From the NCBI GenBank assembly GCA_021234535.1, contig CM037833.1, positions 6,429,814 through 6,493,813 of the forward strand: a stretch of 64,000 nucleotides of DNA. The letters run 5' to 3'. Shown in pieces: positions 34,833 through 47,185 of the stretch. Every line of letters begins with the position of its first letter. Position 1 is the first letter of the stretch. The notes below the pieces were generated by a model. That model did no database searches. It had not been told where the DNA came from and saw only the letters and a program-made list of their open reading frames with translations. The position numbers and the translations under genes were made by a program. This DNA is from Stichopus chloronotus. Taxonomy: Eukaryota; Echinodermata; Holothuroidea; Aspidochirotida; Stichopodidae.

Positions 34833-37800
34833 CTTAATGACTGTGGATTGAGGGCCTCATGTTGACACTTTCGGCGTTCCATACTGTAATGGAATTCCGC
34901 AATTTTGTGTCCGTCTTTTATTTTGGAATTGCCTAAGGTTATTAAACAAGAATGATCCACTCATGTCTCTTGATCGTCAGACGTTAATCTAAATTCGAAG
35001 TCTGGATGTTACTTTTGAATGTAGCATACAGCTGGTTCATGTCAGTAACCAAGTGTGAATGCAAAGATTGGACTTCAAATATTGTAGCCTTGTACGTATC
35101 ACTATCCTACTGAAATGCTGGTAACGGTATGCAATCTCAAGTAGGAATAAGCCTAGCCTACCTCAATTTGCCACTTGCTTACGTGACTATTAGTATTGGT
35201 TCTTAATCAAGTTTCAGGTCGCTCTAGCGTTAAGTATACACTATTACCCCATAAAGATGATAAGAGTGACTTATATATGTATACTAATGTGTTACTATAG
35301 TCTAGCGTAGACTAGGGCTATACAGTGCTCAGTAGGTGCAACTATGCAGTATGCTTTGCCTACGTAAACGTACGACTACGTTAGCTAGGCTAGACAGGAA
35401 ATTCCTCATTTTTTGACCAGATGTATCACAAAAATAAGTAATAAAGCCTTATGTATCTGAGGATTTTCAAATTAAAATATTCTGAATAACATATTCCTTT
35501 TAAGAATTTCTCACACAATTTTCATGAGATCTCACAAGAATTTTGTGAGATTTTAATAGATCTCATGAGATTTTATGAGATCTTGACTACAGTCCTCATC
35601 ATCAATCCAAGACGTTGTTGGCCATAGGCCATTTCTTCGAAAAGAAAACACTGAAACTAGTAAAAACCAGCTCTGTAATCAAAATGGAGATTCCTACTCT
35701 GCCAGACTTTGTCGAAGTTTGACTTAAATCCGTTCAAAGGTGGTGCATTTACGACATACGCTAGAGACGAGTTCCAAACACCAATATTGTGCTGTGTAAA
35801 GAATCTCGTCTAACATTCTTACTACAACGAGGCTTATGAGTTTTAAAGTAAGTGTTTGTCTGTTACAGTGACTATGGTGGAGCAGTTGTATAAAAATGCT
35901 TGACATTGGCATAGAAGTTACTTGTTAAATTCAATAAAGTGCATTAAAGAAACAGCATCATTGTTAGTGTGCAGGTAACTTGCAGTGTTTCCATATCAAG
36001 GTAGTAAGTATGCAGTGTTTGTAAGGACTACAGTACATGTATATGGCTGTGGTTTTAATATGCACATTTCAGGGAATTGAAACTTCAATGTAGGGATTGT
36101 CTCTTAGTGTTTAGTGACTTGAGACGCAATGCATTTTGTAAAAATGAAAGGATGGAAGCCTAAACTCACTCTGTTTGAACATTAAGTCCATGACTGTTAG
36201 AGAGAAAAGTGTATTTTGAGTAAAATACAGTGAAATTTGAAACATTGCTAAGCTGGTGTTCATGCAGTATATATCTGCAATACACAGGGATTATTTAGCT
36301 CACTGTACTGTTGAAATCAATTACGGTCATCGATAGCAACAAGGGCAGTTTTGATGGCCAGATGAATGACAATGTACAATCTTGGGGGCTTTGACTCCCA
36401 AAAGTGTACTCCAAAATTTTCAAAGCAAGTTTTACCTGATTCATTGTTTCATGTGAGCACTCACACAACTGTAGTACAATTAACCACACAACAGGATTTC
36501 AAAAATCATCTACCGTATTCTTGTTTAATTTGAATATAGACCTTATACCTGTTGCAGATGTTACACATTGTCAATATTCATGTCGTAGAATTAAAATGAA
36601 ATGTTTTCTTGTATTTCCCTGTGTTTCAGTAAGCATGTATATGTAGGAAGTAAAAGTTTCCCACCAGATTAGGTATTTACTTATAGCAGAGTACTTGAAA
36701 GGAAATCTTTTTGTTCATTTTGTGATGTAACACTTTAACAGCACCATTTATAATACTAAATACTCAAACTCTCAAAATAACATTTATATGAAAATTAAAC
36801 AGCTTGAAACCAATTGCTTGTATTCCAAAATTCATGTTTAAACTTCAACAAGGTCAGTTATGTTGTGGACATTGCATACTGTACAGCAGATGTCTATTCA
36901 AGTCAGTGTGACGTTGGCTTACATGAAGTTTTTACCAAAATTAGTACCAAAATCAGTACAGTACGCAGTGAGTCAGTACCAGGATTACTCAAAGTACTCG
37001 GATTGACAGTGTGTTCAGCGTGCAAAAAAGGAGGTGCTGTGCCTTGTTCTATGTGATAAAAACAACAGGTTTTGTGCCCTATAATTACTGTAGTAGTAAT
37101 GCAGTGACTTGAATGTATTCATGTCTTCATGTAAATCTCAGCAGGGTTTGAGAGCAGTCCTGTATACAGCAACTAATTTGGCCACCAACTTTTTGCCGAT
37201 GCGATCATTTGTCGACTCAACCAGTTGCCATTTGCGGCCTAGAAATTCTTAAGTCAGGTGATCAGATTACTTCATATTTCCACCAAATTATTTCGTTGCA
37301 CAAATTTGTTGAAAACTTGTCTTGATTTGTTGTACTTTCTGCAAAAATACAAATTCTTTGTCATTACTGCAAAAATGTAACTCTCATGATACAAGCACAC
37401 AACTGTATGTGCATCGTATAGTAATGTTGTTCAAAGTGAGGGAGTCACTGTACTTTTTCAATGGGAAATTTTCACCTGTTGATCACCTCCTCAGTTCCAA
37501 GCTGAGCAAGCTGTCTACGTATGCCCTGCCCTCAAGAGCTCGGTGTAAAATGAGTGACAGCCTTGAAATGAAAGCACAAGTTTGTAGATCAATTTGTAGG
37601 CTTTTTTTCCTGCAATTTTAGACAGCCAATCATGAGTTTAAAATGCTAGTGGCAGGAAGTTGCATATGATTGAAATTAATGGCAGAAATTCCCAATCCAG
37701 CCTATGCATGCACTGATGTGAACGAAATATTCATTACTGATGGCGTCAATACTAATGGCATCAATTCAGTGATGTAAAAGTGTCCCCGTTTGTCACAATT

Positions 37801-37870
37801 CATAGCATACTGTTGTTAGTGCCGGAAATCTTCTCTTAACCAAGTGCCTGCCTATTGCTGTAGTCACGGT
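34833..37870. other. AT-rich stretch without supported genes
   Basis: No exon recognised. There is a small cluster of GAGATCTCA-type words at 35522-35584, including a 9-bp hairpin (35529-35551). From here rightward the word TACTGTA and its complement become frequent. Confidence 0.5.
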
Positions 37871-37871
37871 T

Positions 37872-37904
37872 GCCTATTTTGGCATTTTAAATGCCAAAAT
37901 AGGC
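37872..37904. repeat. 33-bp palindrome
   Basis: GCCTATTTTGGCATTT is followed by one T and then its exact reverse complement, 16 + 1 + 16 bases. Perfect palindromes this long are unusual and could extrude as a cruciform. Confidence 0.95.
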
Positions 37905-38169
37905 TAATTTGGTTTGTTTTTTTTTACCTTTGTAGGCTGGTAAAAAAAAAAAGTGCCTGCATTTTTGCATTTTTGAGACATAATAGAAAAATAACTATGA
38001 AACACCTAGCATGTTTCACAGTAATGTGGTCCATTTACTCCCACAAGGCACCAAAATTGAAAAATGTGTTTTGTTAGAACTTTTTTGCTTGTGACAATTC
38101 TCAGTGTGTCCAGTTCGAAACTCTACTATCCTTCAAGATAACTTTGACTTCTGTTATTTTTTAAGCACA

Positions 38170-39215
38170 ATGTTTCTATGGTAACTTTTGGACAGACAAG
38201 ATATTGCTAATGTAACTTTTGGACGGACAAAACTTAAACTTATCATCCCATGATTGTTGGAAATTGTCAAATTATTTTTCAAGACAGTTCCTAAATTTGC
38301 AATAATCTATTCCCATTTTGCAAAGGGACTACACATAAAAAGTGTGAAAATGAGAGGCAACCTGTTCACGGATTTGTGAAACTTATAGATGCTGGTAAAG
38401 TAACTGTTGGACGGACAAAACATCAGAAATAGATGAATGATGATATTTTGGATGTATAATGTTATTTTGCTGTTGTAAACACTAATGCAAGTTTGAAAGT
38501 GCATAATTTCAGCAGGACTACAGTCATGCTGTACATTGCTTTACCTTCATTTCTCCCCATTGCTGCTTTTCTGTACCAAAGTGCCAAAATACTGCTACTT
38601 GCAGTGTTGCAGTGAAATAATGTAGAGTTACATCAGAAACCTTGTGTCTACCTTTATTTCTCTATTTGCTAAAAGGAAAAAACATTTCCAAACTGTCATT
38701 TCTCTATTAGATTAGTGTCATTGGTAAAACAAAAAAGCATGATACAAATTATAAAAATGTATGATGTATGCCTCAATATTGATGATAATTTAGTTCAGAC
38801 GGAAAGTACAGCACTGTTGTTGCTAATGTAACTTTTCCGTCGAAAATTGATAGTCTTATTTAAAATATTTGGATATGAATGGCAATAACTTTTTCATTAA
38901 TGTGGCAATATATGTGCCCTAAACATTATTCCCAAAGTAACAGAAAAGGTCTAAATTATTTCATGCGTAACTACTGTAGAGCTATTTGTTGCTAATTACT
39001 ATTTGCTAACATAACTACTAATGGACAGACATCACTAAAAGTTCAATTTTATAGCCAAGGTAAAGACTGAAGCTGTTTGATCTCTTCCAAGTTACTAAAC
39101 TGTAGGTAAGCTGTGCAATGACATAAAGATACTCAAGTGAATTACCTTATCTGGAGAACAATGGATAATAATTGTTGCTAATGTAACACTCAGATTGGAT
39201 GGACGTTGCATTAGC
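38170..39215. repeat. tract with recurring TGTAACTTTTGGACGGACA motif
   Basis: Variants lie near 38177, 38209, 38397, 38826, 39008 and 39181, several preceded by TTGCTAATG. The spacing is irregular, so this is not a simple tandem repeat. No coding capacity. A TGTCCCCGTTTGTCACA at about 37782 resembles the motif of the 2008-bp element at 52.5 kb. Boundaries and inverted ends were not found. Confidence 0.5.
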
Positions 39216-39364
39216 AACATTTGATCTAGCTTATTTCAATGAACAGCTTTGCAGCATTTGGGATCTGTTGATCGGTACAGAATGTTTCACTCCTAGTGCA
39301 TAACCAGACATGAGTAATCATTATGCCACCTGCCACCTGCTCTATCTGAAATTTCAAGATTTTT

Positions 39365-41345
39365 GATTCCTTGCCGAAGGCAGAAGGAATCTATGCGAGG
39401 GTGATGTCGTGTGTGTGTGTGTGTGTGTGTGTGTGAGGGAGGGTGCGGGAGGGTGTGTGCGTGTGTGTATGTGTGTATGTGACACTTCTTGTAAACACGA
39501 TATCTCAAGAAGGGTAACCATGACTGATGTCATACTTGGTGTGTGGGTTGGTCATATTGAGTAGATGATCCCTATTGTTTTTGGTGGAGGTCAAAGGTCA
39601 TTCAAGGTCACCAGAGGTCAAAATGTGAAAACCTTGTAAACACGATATCTCAAGAACGGTAGCTGTGACTGATTTCATACTTAGTGTGTGGGTTGTTCAT
39701 ATTAAGTAGATGATCCCTATTGTTTTTACTGGAGGTCAAAGGTCATTTGAGGTCACCAGAGGTCAAAATGTGAAAACCTTGTAAACATGATATCTCAAGA
39801 ACGGTAACTGTGTCTGATGTCATACCTAGTGTGTGGGTTGTTCATATTGAGTAGATGATCCCTAGTGTTTTAAGTGGCGGTCAAAGGTCATTTGAGGTCA
39901 ACGGAGGTCAAACTGGAAAAGCCTTGTAAACATGATATCTCCAGAAGGGTAACTGTGACTGATGTCATACTTACTGTGTGGGTTGGTCATATGAAGTAAA
40001 TGATCCCTATTGCTTTTGGTGGAGGTCAAAGGTCATTTGAGGTCACCAGAGGTCAAAATGTGAAAACCTTGCAAACACGATATCTCAAGAACGGTAACTG
40101 TGTCTGATGTCATACGTGGTGTGTGGGTTAGTCATATTGAGTAGATGATCCCTATTGTTTTTGGTGGCGGTCAAAGGTCATTTGAGGTCAATGGAGGTCA
40201 AACTGGAAAAGCCTTGTAAACACAATATCTCCAGAAGGGTAACTGTGACTGATGTCATACTGACTGTGTGGGTTGATCATATGAAGTAGATGATCCCTAT
40301 TGCTTTTGGTGGAGGTCAAAGGTCATTTGAGGTCACCAGAGGTCAAAATGTGAAAACCTTGCAAACACGATATCTCAAGAACGGTAACTGTGTCTGATAT
40401 TATACCTGGTGTGTGGGTTAGACATATTGAGTAGATGATCCCTATCGTTTTTGGTGGCGGTCAAAGGTCATTTGAGGTCAATGGAGGTCAAACTGGAAAA
40501 ACCTTGTAAACACAGTATCTGCAGAAGAGTAACTGTGACTGATGTCATACTTACTGTGTGGGTTGGTCATATGAAGTAGATGATCCCTATTGCTTTTGGT
40601 GGAGGTCAAAGGTCATTTGAGGTCACCAGAGGTCAAAATGTGAAAACCTTGTAAACATGATATCTCAAGAACGGTAACTGTGACTGATGTCATACTTGGT
40701 GTGTGAGTTGGTCATATTGGATAGATGATGCCTATTGTTTTTGGTGGAGGTGAAAGGTCATTTGAGGTCACCAGAGGTCAAAATGTGAAAACCTTGTAAA
40801 CATGATATCTCAAGAACGGTAACTGCGACTGATGCCATACTTGGTGTGTTTGTTGGTCATATTGAGTAGATGATCCCTATTGTTTTTGGTGGAGATAAAG
40901 GTCACTTGAGGTCACCCTGAGTCAAACTGTAAACACATTGTAAACACAGTGTCTCAAGAAGGGTAAGTGTGACTGATGTCATACTTGGTGTGTGGGTTAG
41001 TCATATTGAGTAGATGACTCCTGTTGTTTTTGTGGAGGTCAAAGGTCGTTTGAGGTCCCCCGAGGTGAAAATTTTCTAGCACATTATCTCCAGAAGAGTA
41101 ATGTTGACTGATGTCATACTTGATGTGTAGGTTCCCCATACTGGGTAGGTGATCCCTATTGCTTTTAGTGGATGTCAAGTGTCATTTGAGGTCACCAAAA
41201 TAAAGGTTATTTGGGTTAAAGGCTTATTGATGTGGTGTTTTAAGACCAGTAACTGCAGTTGATCTCATACTTGTCATGTGAATAATTCATGCTTGTTATA
41301 ATATAACCATGTGGGAAGGAATCACAAAGCCTTTTGGCTTTCTGG
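39365..41345. repeat. 145-bp tandem array rich in AGGTCA half-sites, with flanks
   Basis: The left flank is GATTCCTTGCCGAAGGCAG...AGAAGGAATC then a (GT)n run (39410-39434). The core from about 39485 to 41200 is some 12 units of 145 bp (landmarks at 39588, 39733, 39878, 40023 and so on). The right flank ends GGAAGGAATCACAAAGCC near 41330. A typical unit has AGGTCA, one base, AGGTCA, four bases, AGGTCA, four bases, AGGTCA, plus TTGTAAACACGATATCTC and GACTGATGTCATAC. A core tandem array between unique flanks recalls Helitron-like non-autonomous elements. That class assignment is inference. Confidence 0.9.
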
Positions 41346-42520
41346 TTTTTTTCTGGATTTAGTAGTCACTCAAGTGGGATGTTTACAATTTACTCTACAC
41401 TTGTAGCAACATAGATTGAGTATGTAATCATGTACTGTACAGTATGTTGCAGTGTGTTGAAAACATCGACAAGTACTGTTCAATTGTACAAAAATACAGG
41501 GTCAAGGTCAAGTAGGAGCCTAGTTTTGGTCTGCATTTTTACTGGTGATTTGTCCCGAAATTTGGCGGGTTACCCCACAAACTGACAACCTTGATTATAG
41601 TCACTGTAAGCCCATCGATTGAGTAATGAATGAAACTGGATTACACTGGATAGCTGTAGCAGCAGGATAATCTAAAAAGGTTATGCCACAGATGTAGGAG
41701 GTAGTTACTGTAAAATTAATATTTTAAAACACAAAATTGCTCATGCAGTAACTTGAAAATGGAAGGAGAATAGACACAGACTTTTTCCTTCCTTTGAGGG
41801 AACTTCAAAAAGTATTTTGAGTATGGTCATTCTATCTGTGTTAATTGTAGTTCAATTTTTATTTTAATTGGAGTTAATCTGACTGAGTTATGAGGATGTG
41901 TACTAGTTCCACGAAATTCTCTCACAACACATTTCTGATGTAAAATTTTTGGCTGGGATTGTACTACTGTAAGTTGGTTCGTTGAGGGTATTATGATGGA
42001 TGGTTTAATATGAACTGATCAGCAGCAGTTCATCTGTATAAATGTTGCTGACTTTGTGCTCAAATACTGTGAAAAACAATTTTTCATGCATTTCGAACGT
42101 TTTGTTTTTGTTTTTTTTTTTCAAATTACCAAGAAACCTGATTTCCGTAAAGTTAGGCCCAAGTAGCATATTCGCACATCTATCTAGCCTATGTACAATA
42201 GTAAATATCATATGTATCCCCAACGGCAACTTGTAGTCCCGATTTATCGCAAGGTCTTAACAAACGTCTTGAATAAGACGAAGGGCACCTGCAAAAGGAA
42301 TAAAAAAGGAAAAAAAACAGCTTATCTTTGTTGTTGCTGTTTTTGGGGATTTTTTTTGTTGCTTCATCATCGCTATTACTGTAATTGATACAGACTCAGT
42401 TATATCCAGCATAACCAGGATGGTATTTATGGCTATGTTGGAACTTCAGCAAAGGTTCTCAAACCATTACGTTCAACAAAAGAGAAAAACAAAGAACACA
42501 TACACATGGCAAAAGCAGTG
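41346..42520. other. non-coding stretch
   Basis: No exon or repeat boundary recognised. There is a poly-T at 42106-42121. Confidence 0.5.
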
Positions 42521-42524
42521 CCGG

Positions 42525-42715
42525 GCTTTGATCGAACCTGTGACATCAACATCGCAAATACGCTGGAGTAACTGAACGAGCCACTTCATACATAGATGAT
42601 TATATAGAAATAGATAGGCACACAGGAGGCATGAAAAAAAAAATGCACTGCTGGAATTGAACCTAAAGGTAACTTTTTCTGTTTCTACTTCTACATCTAG
42701 CTGAGTTGTTCTTCA
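42525..42715 (-). mobile_element. two tRNA-like SINE heads (relics)
   Basis: On the minus strand, about 42590-42525 reads GTGGCTCGTTCAGTTACTCC and later GGTTCGATCAAAGCC, an A-box-like and B-box-like pair. About 42710-42645 reads CAACTCAGCTAGATGTAGAAG and GGTTCAATTCC, the latter a canonical B box. Neither folds convincingly as a functional tRNA (no clear acceptor stem), so SINE relics are the better call. Confidence 0.4.
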
Positions 42716-45700
42716 GTTCACTTTTGCTTAGTATGACACATGGATGCTTTACTCTTCATTTTCAGTAAGTTAGTGCTTACAAAACAAGCAATATTTGTAG
42801 GCCTAGCCTGCATGGTTTGTGTGACTTTACCAATGTAATGTAAAATAGCTGCTTTATTAGCCATAAGACAGTAACCGCCACTGTATACCAGGTTAACCAC
42901 GATCATTTACGGCTATGAATACATTTACTTTCAGAAGCCTGGAGGTTTGTTTTTGTGAGATATTGAAATCAAAAGTGTTAAAATGGATCTGGAATTTGTT
43001 TTTGGTCTATTGTGATGTTGATATGTAAGTATTAACGCTACATTCGAAAAACCAATGTTTGTTGATTTGAATTTTCCCCAAGAATTTCCCCCAGTACTGT
43101 GAAGTATTCAAAAGTACTGGTACTTGCAGAAAAATGTTTTGCTCAGGTACTGCGACTACCGGTACTGCGACTACCAGTACTGCGACTACCGCCCAACCCT
43201 GCAAGGTATTCACTTCAAAATTGAAGTTGAACTAAGGAAAATACAAGGCTTGTGCTGAGATAAAATCATTAAATTCATGTTCAACATCATTTGAATTATC
43301 CCTTTTTTTGGAGGGTGGGGGGGCACAGCGAAGAATGTCAAATCAATTTAATTCAAGTCTGACAACAGTCCCCTCCATACAACCTTACCAGTATTAAATA
43401 CTGTAGTAGGCAGTCAGTGTAATCTAAAGTATGCACAGTATACATAGTGTACTGCATGAGGAGCGGATACAGTAGTACACTACTGTACTGTAGGAGCATC
43501 AGTACTACTGCTGTACATACAGAACAAAAACATCAAGTGAAGATTGCCTGCACACTGTTTTATTGGTATAGGTTCACAGGCACATTAAACCTGACATTCC
43601 GACACATTTTGAACTCTCAAAAATAGTTTTAATACAACTGTATTGTAGAACTTGATCCACCATGAACTGTATCCATTGCTTGGATAGTGTACTAGAGGTA
43701 CTGTAACTTCACATTCAGCAATCAACAATTGTACCTACAGTGACATGAGTAATTTGAGAAAAGCATAGACATCCAGTGCAAACATAATTAAAGCCAATGA
43801 CATTTCACAGGAGAGAGATAGTTACTGTACTAGTTTGTAGATCTGCACAACTACATAGTTGACCATTAGAACAGTATAGTGCTACCTCCTAATCATGTAT
43901 ACAGGAGCGGGGACACCAATCGCTTTTCAAATGTGGGAGGGGCGTGGGTGTGAGGGAGTGACCGAACCAGGTGACATGAAATGACCTGGTTCCCTGCCCC
44001 ACACTCATTTGAAAAATGGCGCTACACTCCAATAAATTGAATGTGCACTTAAACATCTCCAGGCGATCCCATTTTGGCCCAAAAGTGCTGATCATGGATG
44101 GGTGCAAAGCTCCCCCTGCATGATGCGGAGCAAGTAGCATGTAAAAATATTGACTGTAGTCCTGTGTGCTGGCAGGACTATCTACTGTAAGTTGAGCACC
44201 ACCATCTGTTGGTGCGAAGTGTACAAATAAATCTTTTGCTTTACAAACCCAAAGATGGCAGGAAGCAGCATTTTCTAAGCTTCATGCACCGTCTTGAAAG
44301 AGGAATCTCCTGTCTGCAATTTCTCAGTCAATGAGAAAATCAGTCTATGGGAACTTGGGAAGTGGTATTGTATATCATATAGGCTGAGATGGTACGAAAA
44401 TCACAGTCAGTTAGTGTATGCCTCCACTTTAATTTATTCTTGGAGCACTTTTGGGTAGGGTGAGGGCTAAAGTGCAATAAAGTGAATGAAGACGTAATAT
44501 CTCAAATATTACAATACTATTTTCCTTTGTTTGCCTGACTTGTTTCTGCTTGCCATATTGGCACGAGTTTGCATTGCAGTTTACATAATGCTGTGACGGA
44601 GAAAGTACGTACTAATTATATAGACCAAAATGCAATGCAGGATGCAGTGACATAATACGCACATCGTTTAATAAGGGAGACCTGAAGAAAGTTTCAGAAT
44701 GCTGTGATATTGTGGTGTTTTGAGCTAAAAGTACAGTGTTATGACATAGTTGTTATTACATGATACCTACACAGCATAATTGAGCATTTTGCACAACTGT
44801 CCAGGACTTGCTGTTTTGCCAAACATCACATTTTGTTCCTCCTTTCAGCTCTTGATGGAAATATAGGGGGATTTTGATTTTGCTTCCACTAAAAATTCCG
44901 GGGAGGAGGGGGGGGGGGGGGGAGAACATGTTGTGTCATGGCCCCTAGGTAAAAAATTGGTGGATTGACATGTATCCCTGTCCTCCAGGATCTCTGCCCA
45001 TGTACTGTTCATGACACATTTTGTATTTACAGGATTGCTGCTTTGAGCAAGAATATTTCTTAGTTTACTATAAAATATTCAATAAAAAGGACAATGGTAC
45101 TCTTTTCTTTATGTGGTCTACACCTACCCTGTAATTGAACACACAATTCCTTTTTGTGATTTTGTAAGACCAAAATACCTGTAGTTCCAAGCAAATTTGA
45201 GTTCAGTACAGTGTCCACATTCAATTTTATCTTTGTTCTTAATGCATAGTGTGACATAGAGGATAAAAACAGCAAACTTTGTGTGTTTCAAAAACTTTAC
45301 TTTGTATGAAATGTGTCGTAAATATCTGTAAACAGTTTTATGTAACATCCGCAGCAAAACATAGTACAGTAGTGCTGTGAATAATGGGGAATACCTTTTA
45401 GCCCAACTTACTAATGCCGGTACCTGTATTCAGTTGTTTGATTTTCCTACATTTTGAAAACTATTTCTAGTACAAAATACTAATGCAGTGGTAAAGCATG
45501 CAGATTGTTCATGCACTTAAGGGACAACAGTTCCTAATAGATGACCTGAAAAATTCAAAACACCAGGGTCCACTCATAAGTAGTATCAGAATTGTCGGAA
45601 TGACTCCAATTTGCATTCTAGCAAAAACAGGACACCACTTTAAAAAAAGAGACATAAGTCAATTCTGTTGTAAATCATGATATTGCATTCTCATGCAGTA

Positions 45701-45725
45701 TTATAAAAAATTAGCATCAACAGTT
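42716..45725. other. non-coding stretch, TACTGTA-rich
   Basis: No exon supported. It has a poly-G run at about 44907-44922 and a short repeat of TACTGCGACTACC at 43146-43192. TACTGTA words are dense at 43390-43520. Confidence 0.5.
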
Positions 45726-45730
45726 ACTGA

Positions 45731-46560
45731 TGTAATTACATTAACAACACATCTTTCTAGATATTTATGTGCCAAAAGTAAATGTGCCTAACGTGTTACT
45801 TTTTACAGACACAATGAGCAGTGTTTAGTCATGCAAATAACATTACACAATTGTTTATTATTTGTTATCTATTTCACAAAAAACACATTTTCTTTTGCGG
45901 AGGTTACACTGTGTTGCGGACATTACATGTGTTGACGGATTTAAATCACTTTTTGTTGTAATTATCCCCCTTCATCATTTTTCAGTGTCATAATTATGTA
46001 AATCTCATACATTATTTTTCATTACAATGAGAGCCCTGGCAATGTTCTACCCATTTTATGTTGCAAATTTCTGTCAACGATTTTGGACACGTGGGAAGAA
46101 ACGTGCATTAACAGAAATCGCTCAACTTTCATTAAGCTGTGGTAGCTCAAGCAATACCAATGAACAATAAATATAATAATAGATATTGCTTAAAATGAAG
46201 CATTTCTCCCCAGGGATCTCTGAACATACAATCTGACTTTTTGCACATGTTAAAGCAACCACAGCCCTATGTAACACGTAGTAAATTTAAGATACAGTCA
46301 CAAAGGAGATTAGTATAGTAGCCTACTGTATGATGAAGGTTCAGCGATACCATCATAATTTAGTTTACTACATGTGTTGACGGAAATCACAATTTGCTCC
46401 ACATCACTAAAATATCATATGTAAGGAACAACTGTATTTTCCAATACAAAGGTTATAGGGAGTCTTTGTACTAAAATGCAAGAAATAAAACAAAATTTTA
46501 TTGTAGCTTCAAGAAACTTGGCTTCAAACAATGTTGCAGACGTTACAAAAGTGTTGACGG
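45731..46560. repeat. tract with recurring GTTACA...TGTTGACGGA motif
   Basis: Related words lie near 45731 (ATGTAATTACATTAACAACA), 45789 (CTAACGTGTTACTTTTTACA), 45902-45950 (GGTTACACTGTGTTGCGGAC, then GTGTTGACGGA), 46372 and 46530 (CAGACGTTACAAAAGTGTTG). The spacing is irregular. It resembles in style, but not in sequence, the motif-studded tracts at 38.2 and 52.5 kb. Confidence 0.4.
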
Positions 46561-46735
46561 AAAAGGTCATTTTTATCAAAGTCACAATGGATAATGTAAG
46601 CTCTTTTACTTGTGGTATGCATTGGTTTGACTTCATATTCTGTGTGATCACAATAGACATTCAAATTTGTGAAGCTGAAACGAAACCATTATAGTTTAGT
46701 AGAAAAGTGGATCAGGAGGGACAATTAAGTCTTCA

Positions 46736-47185
46736 TCAAGGATGCTGAAAAAAATACAAAAAACAAACCTGGTCGCAAAGCTTAAAGTACTTAGCCAGTG
46801 CATTCTTAAATCCATTAACACTTCTTGCCATATTACAGTACTGTACATCCTCAGGCAACCCATTCCACACATTCACTACCCTCTGAGAAAAGAAGTAATA
46901 AGGAATATTGATCTTACTTTGAACTTTTTGGAGTTTAAGACAATGACCTCTTGTAGTTTTACTATTTGCAAACTTGTAAAAATCAGAAAATGATAAATTA
47001 TCAAAACCATGATTGATCTCGTAGATTTGTATCAAACCTCCACATAATATTCTCAGCTGTAAGAGACATAACCTACTGTCATTATTGTCTCGGACTAGAT
47101 ATTTGTCATAAGGAAACTCCCTAGCATGCATGAGCTGCAGGTATGCATATTGGAATACCTTCAATCTGGACCGACCAGATGTCAT
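46736..47185 (-). pseudogene. non-LTR retrotransposon (LINE) ORF2 C-terminus, 5'-truncated
   Basis: The minus-strand frame of 149 residues matches the tail that follows the reverse transcriptase in jockey/CR1-like LINEs: RILCGGLIQIYEI, KTTRGHCLKL, YFFSQRVVNVWNGLPEDV and NGFKNALAKYF. The polymerase itself is absent upstream (above 47185), as expected for 5'-truncated insertions. The frame is uninterrupted, so the copy may be young or a short conserved relic. Confidence 0.85.

Noticed and set aside
42525..42590. Functional tRNA gene
   Set aside because: Box-like sequences are present but no cloverleaf with a paired acceptor stem could be built by eye.
46736..47185. Single-exon host gene of 149 codons
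   Set aside because: Motifs match the C-terminal tail of LINE ORF2 proteins, so it is a retrotransposon fragment.
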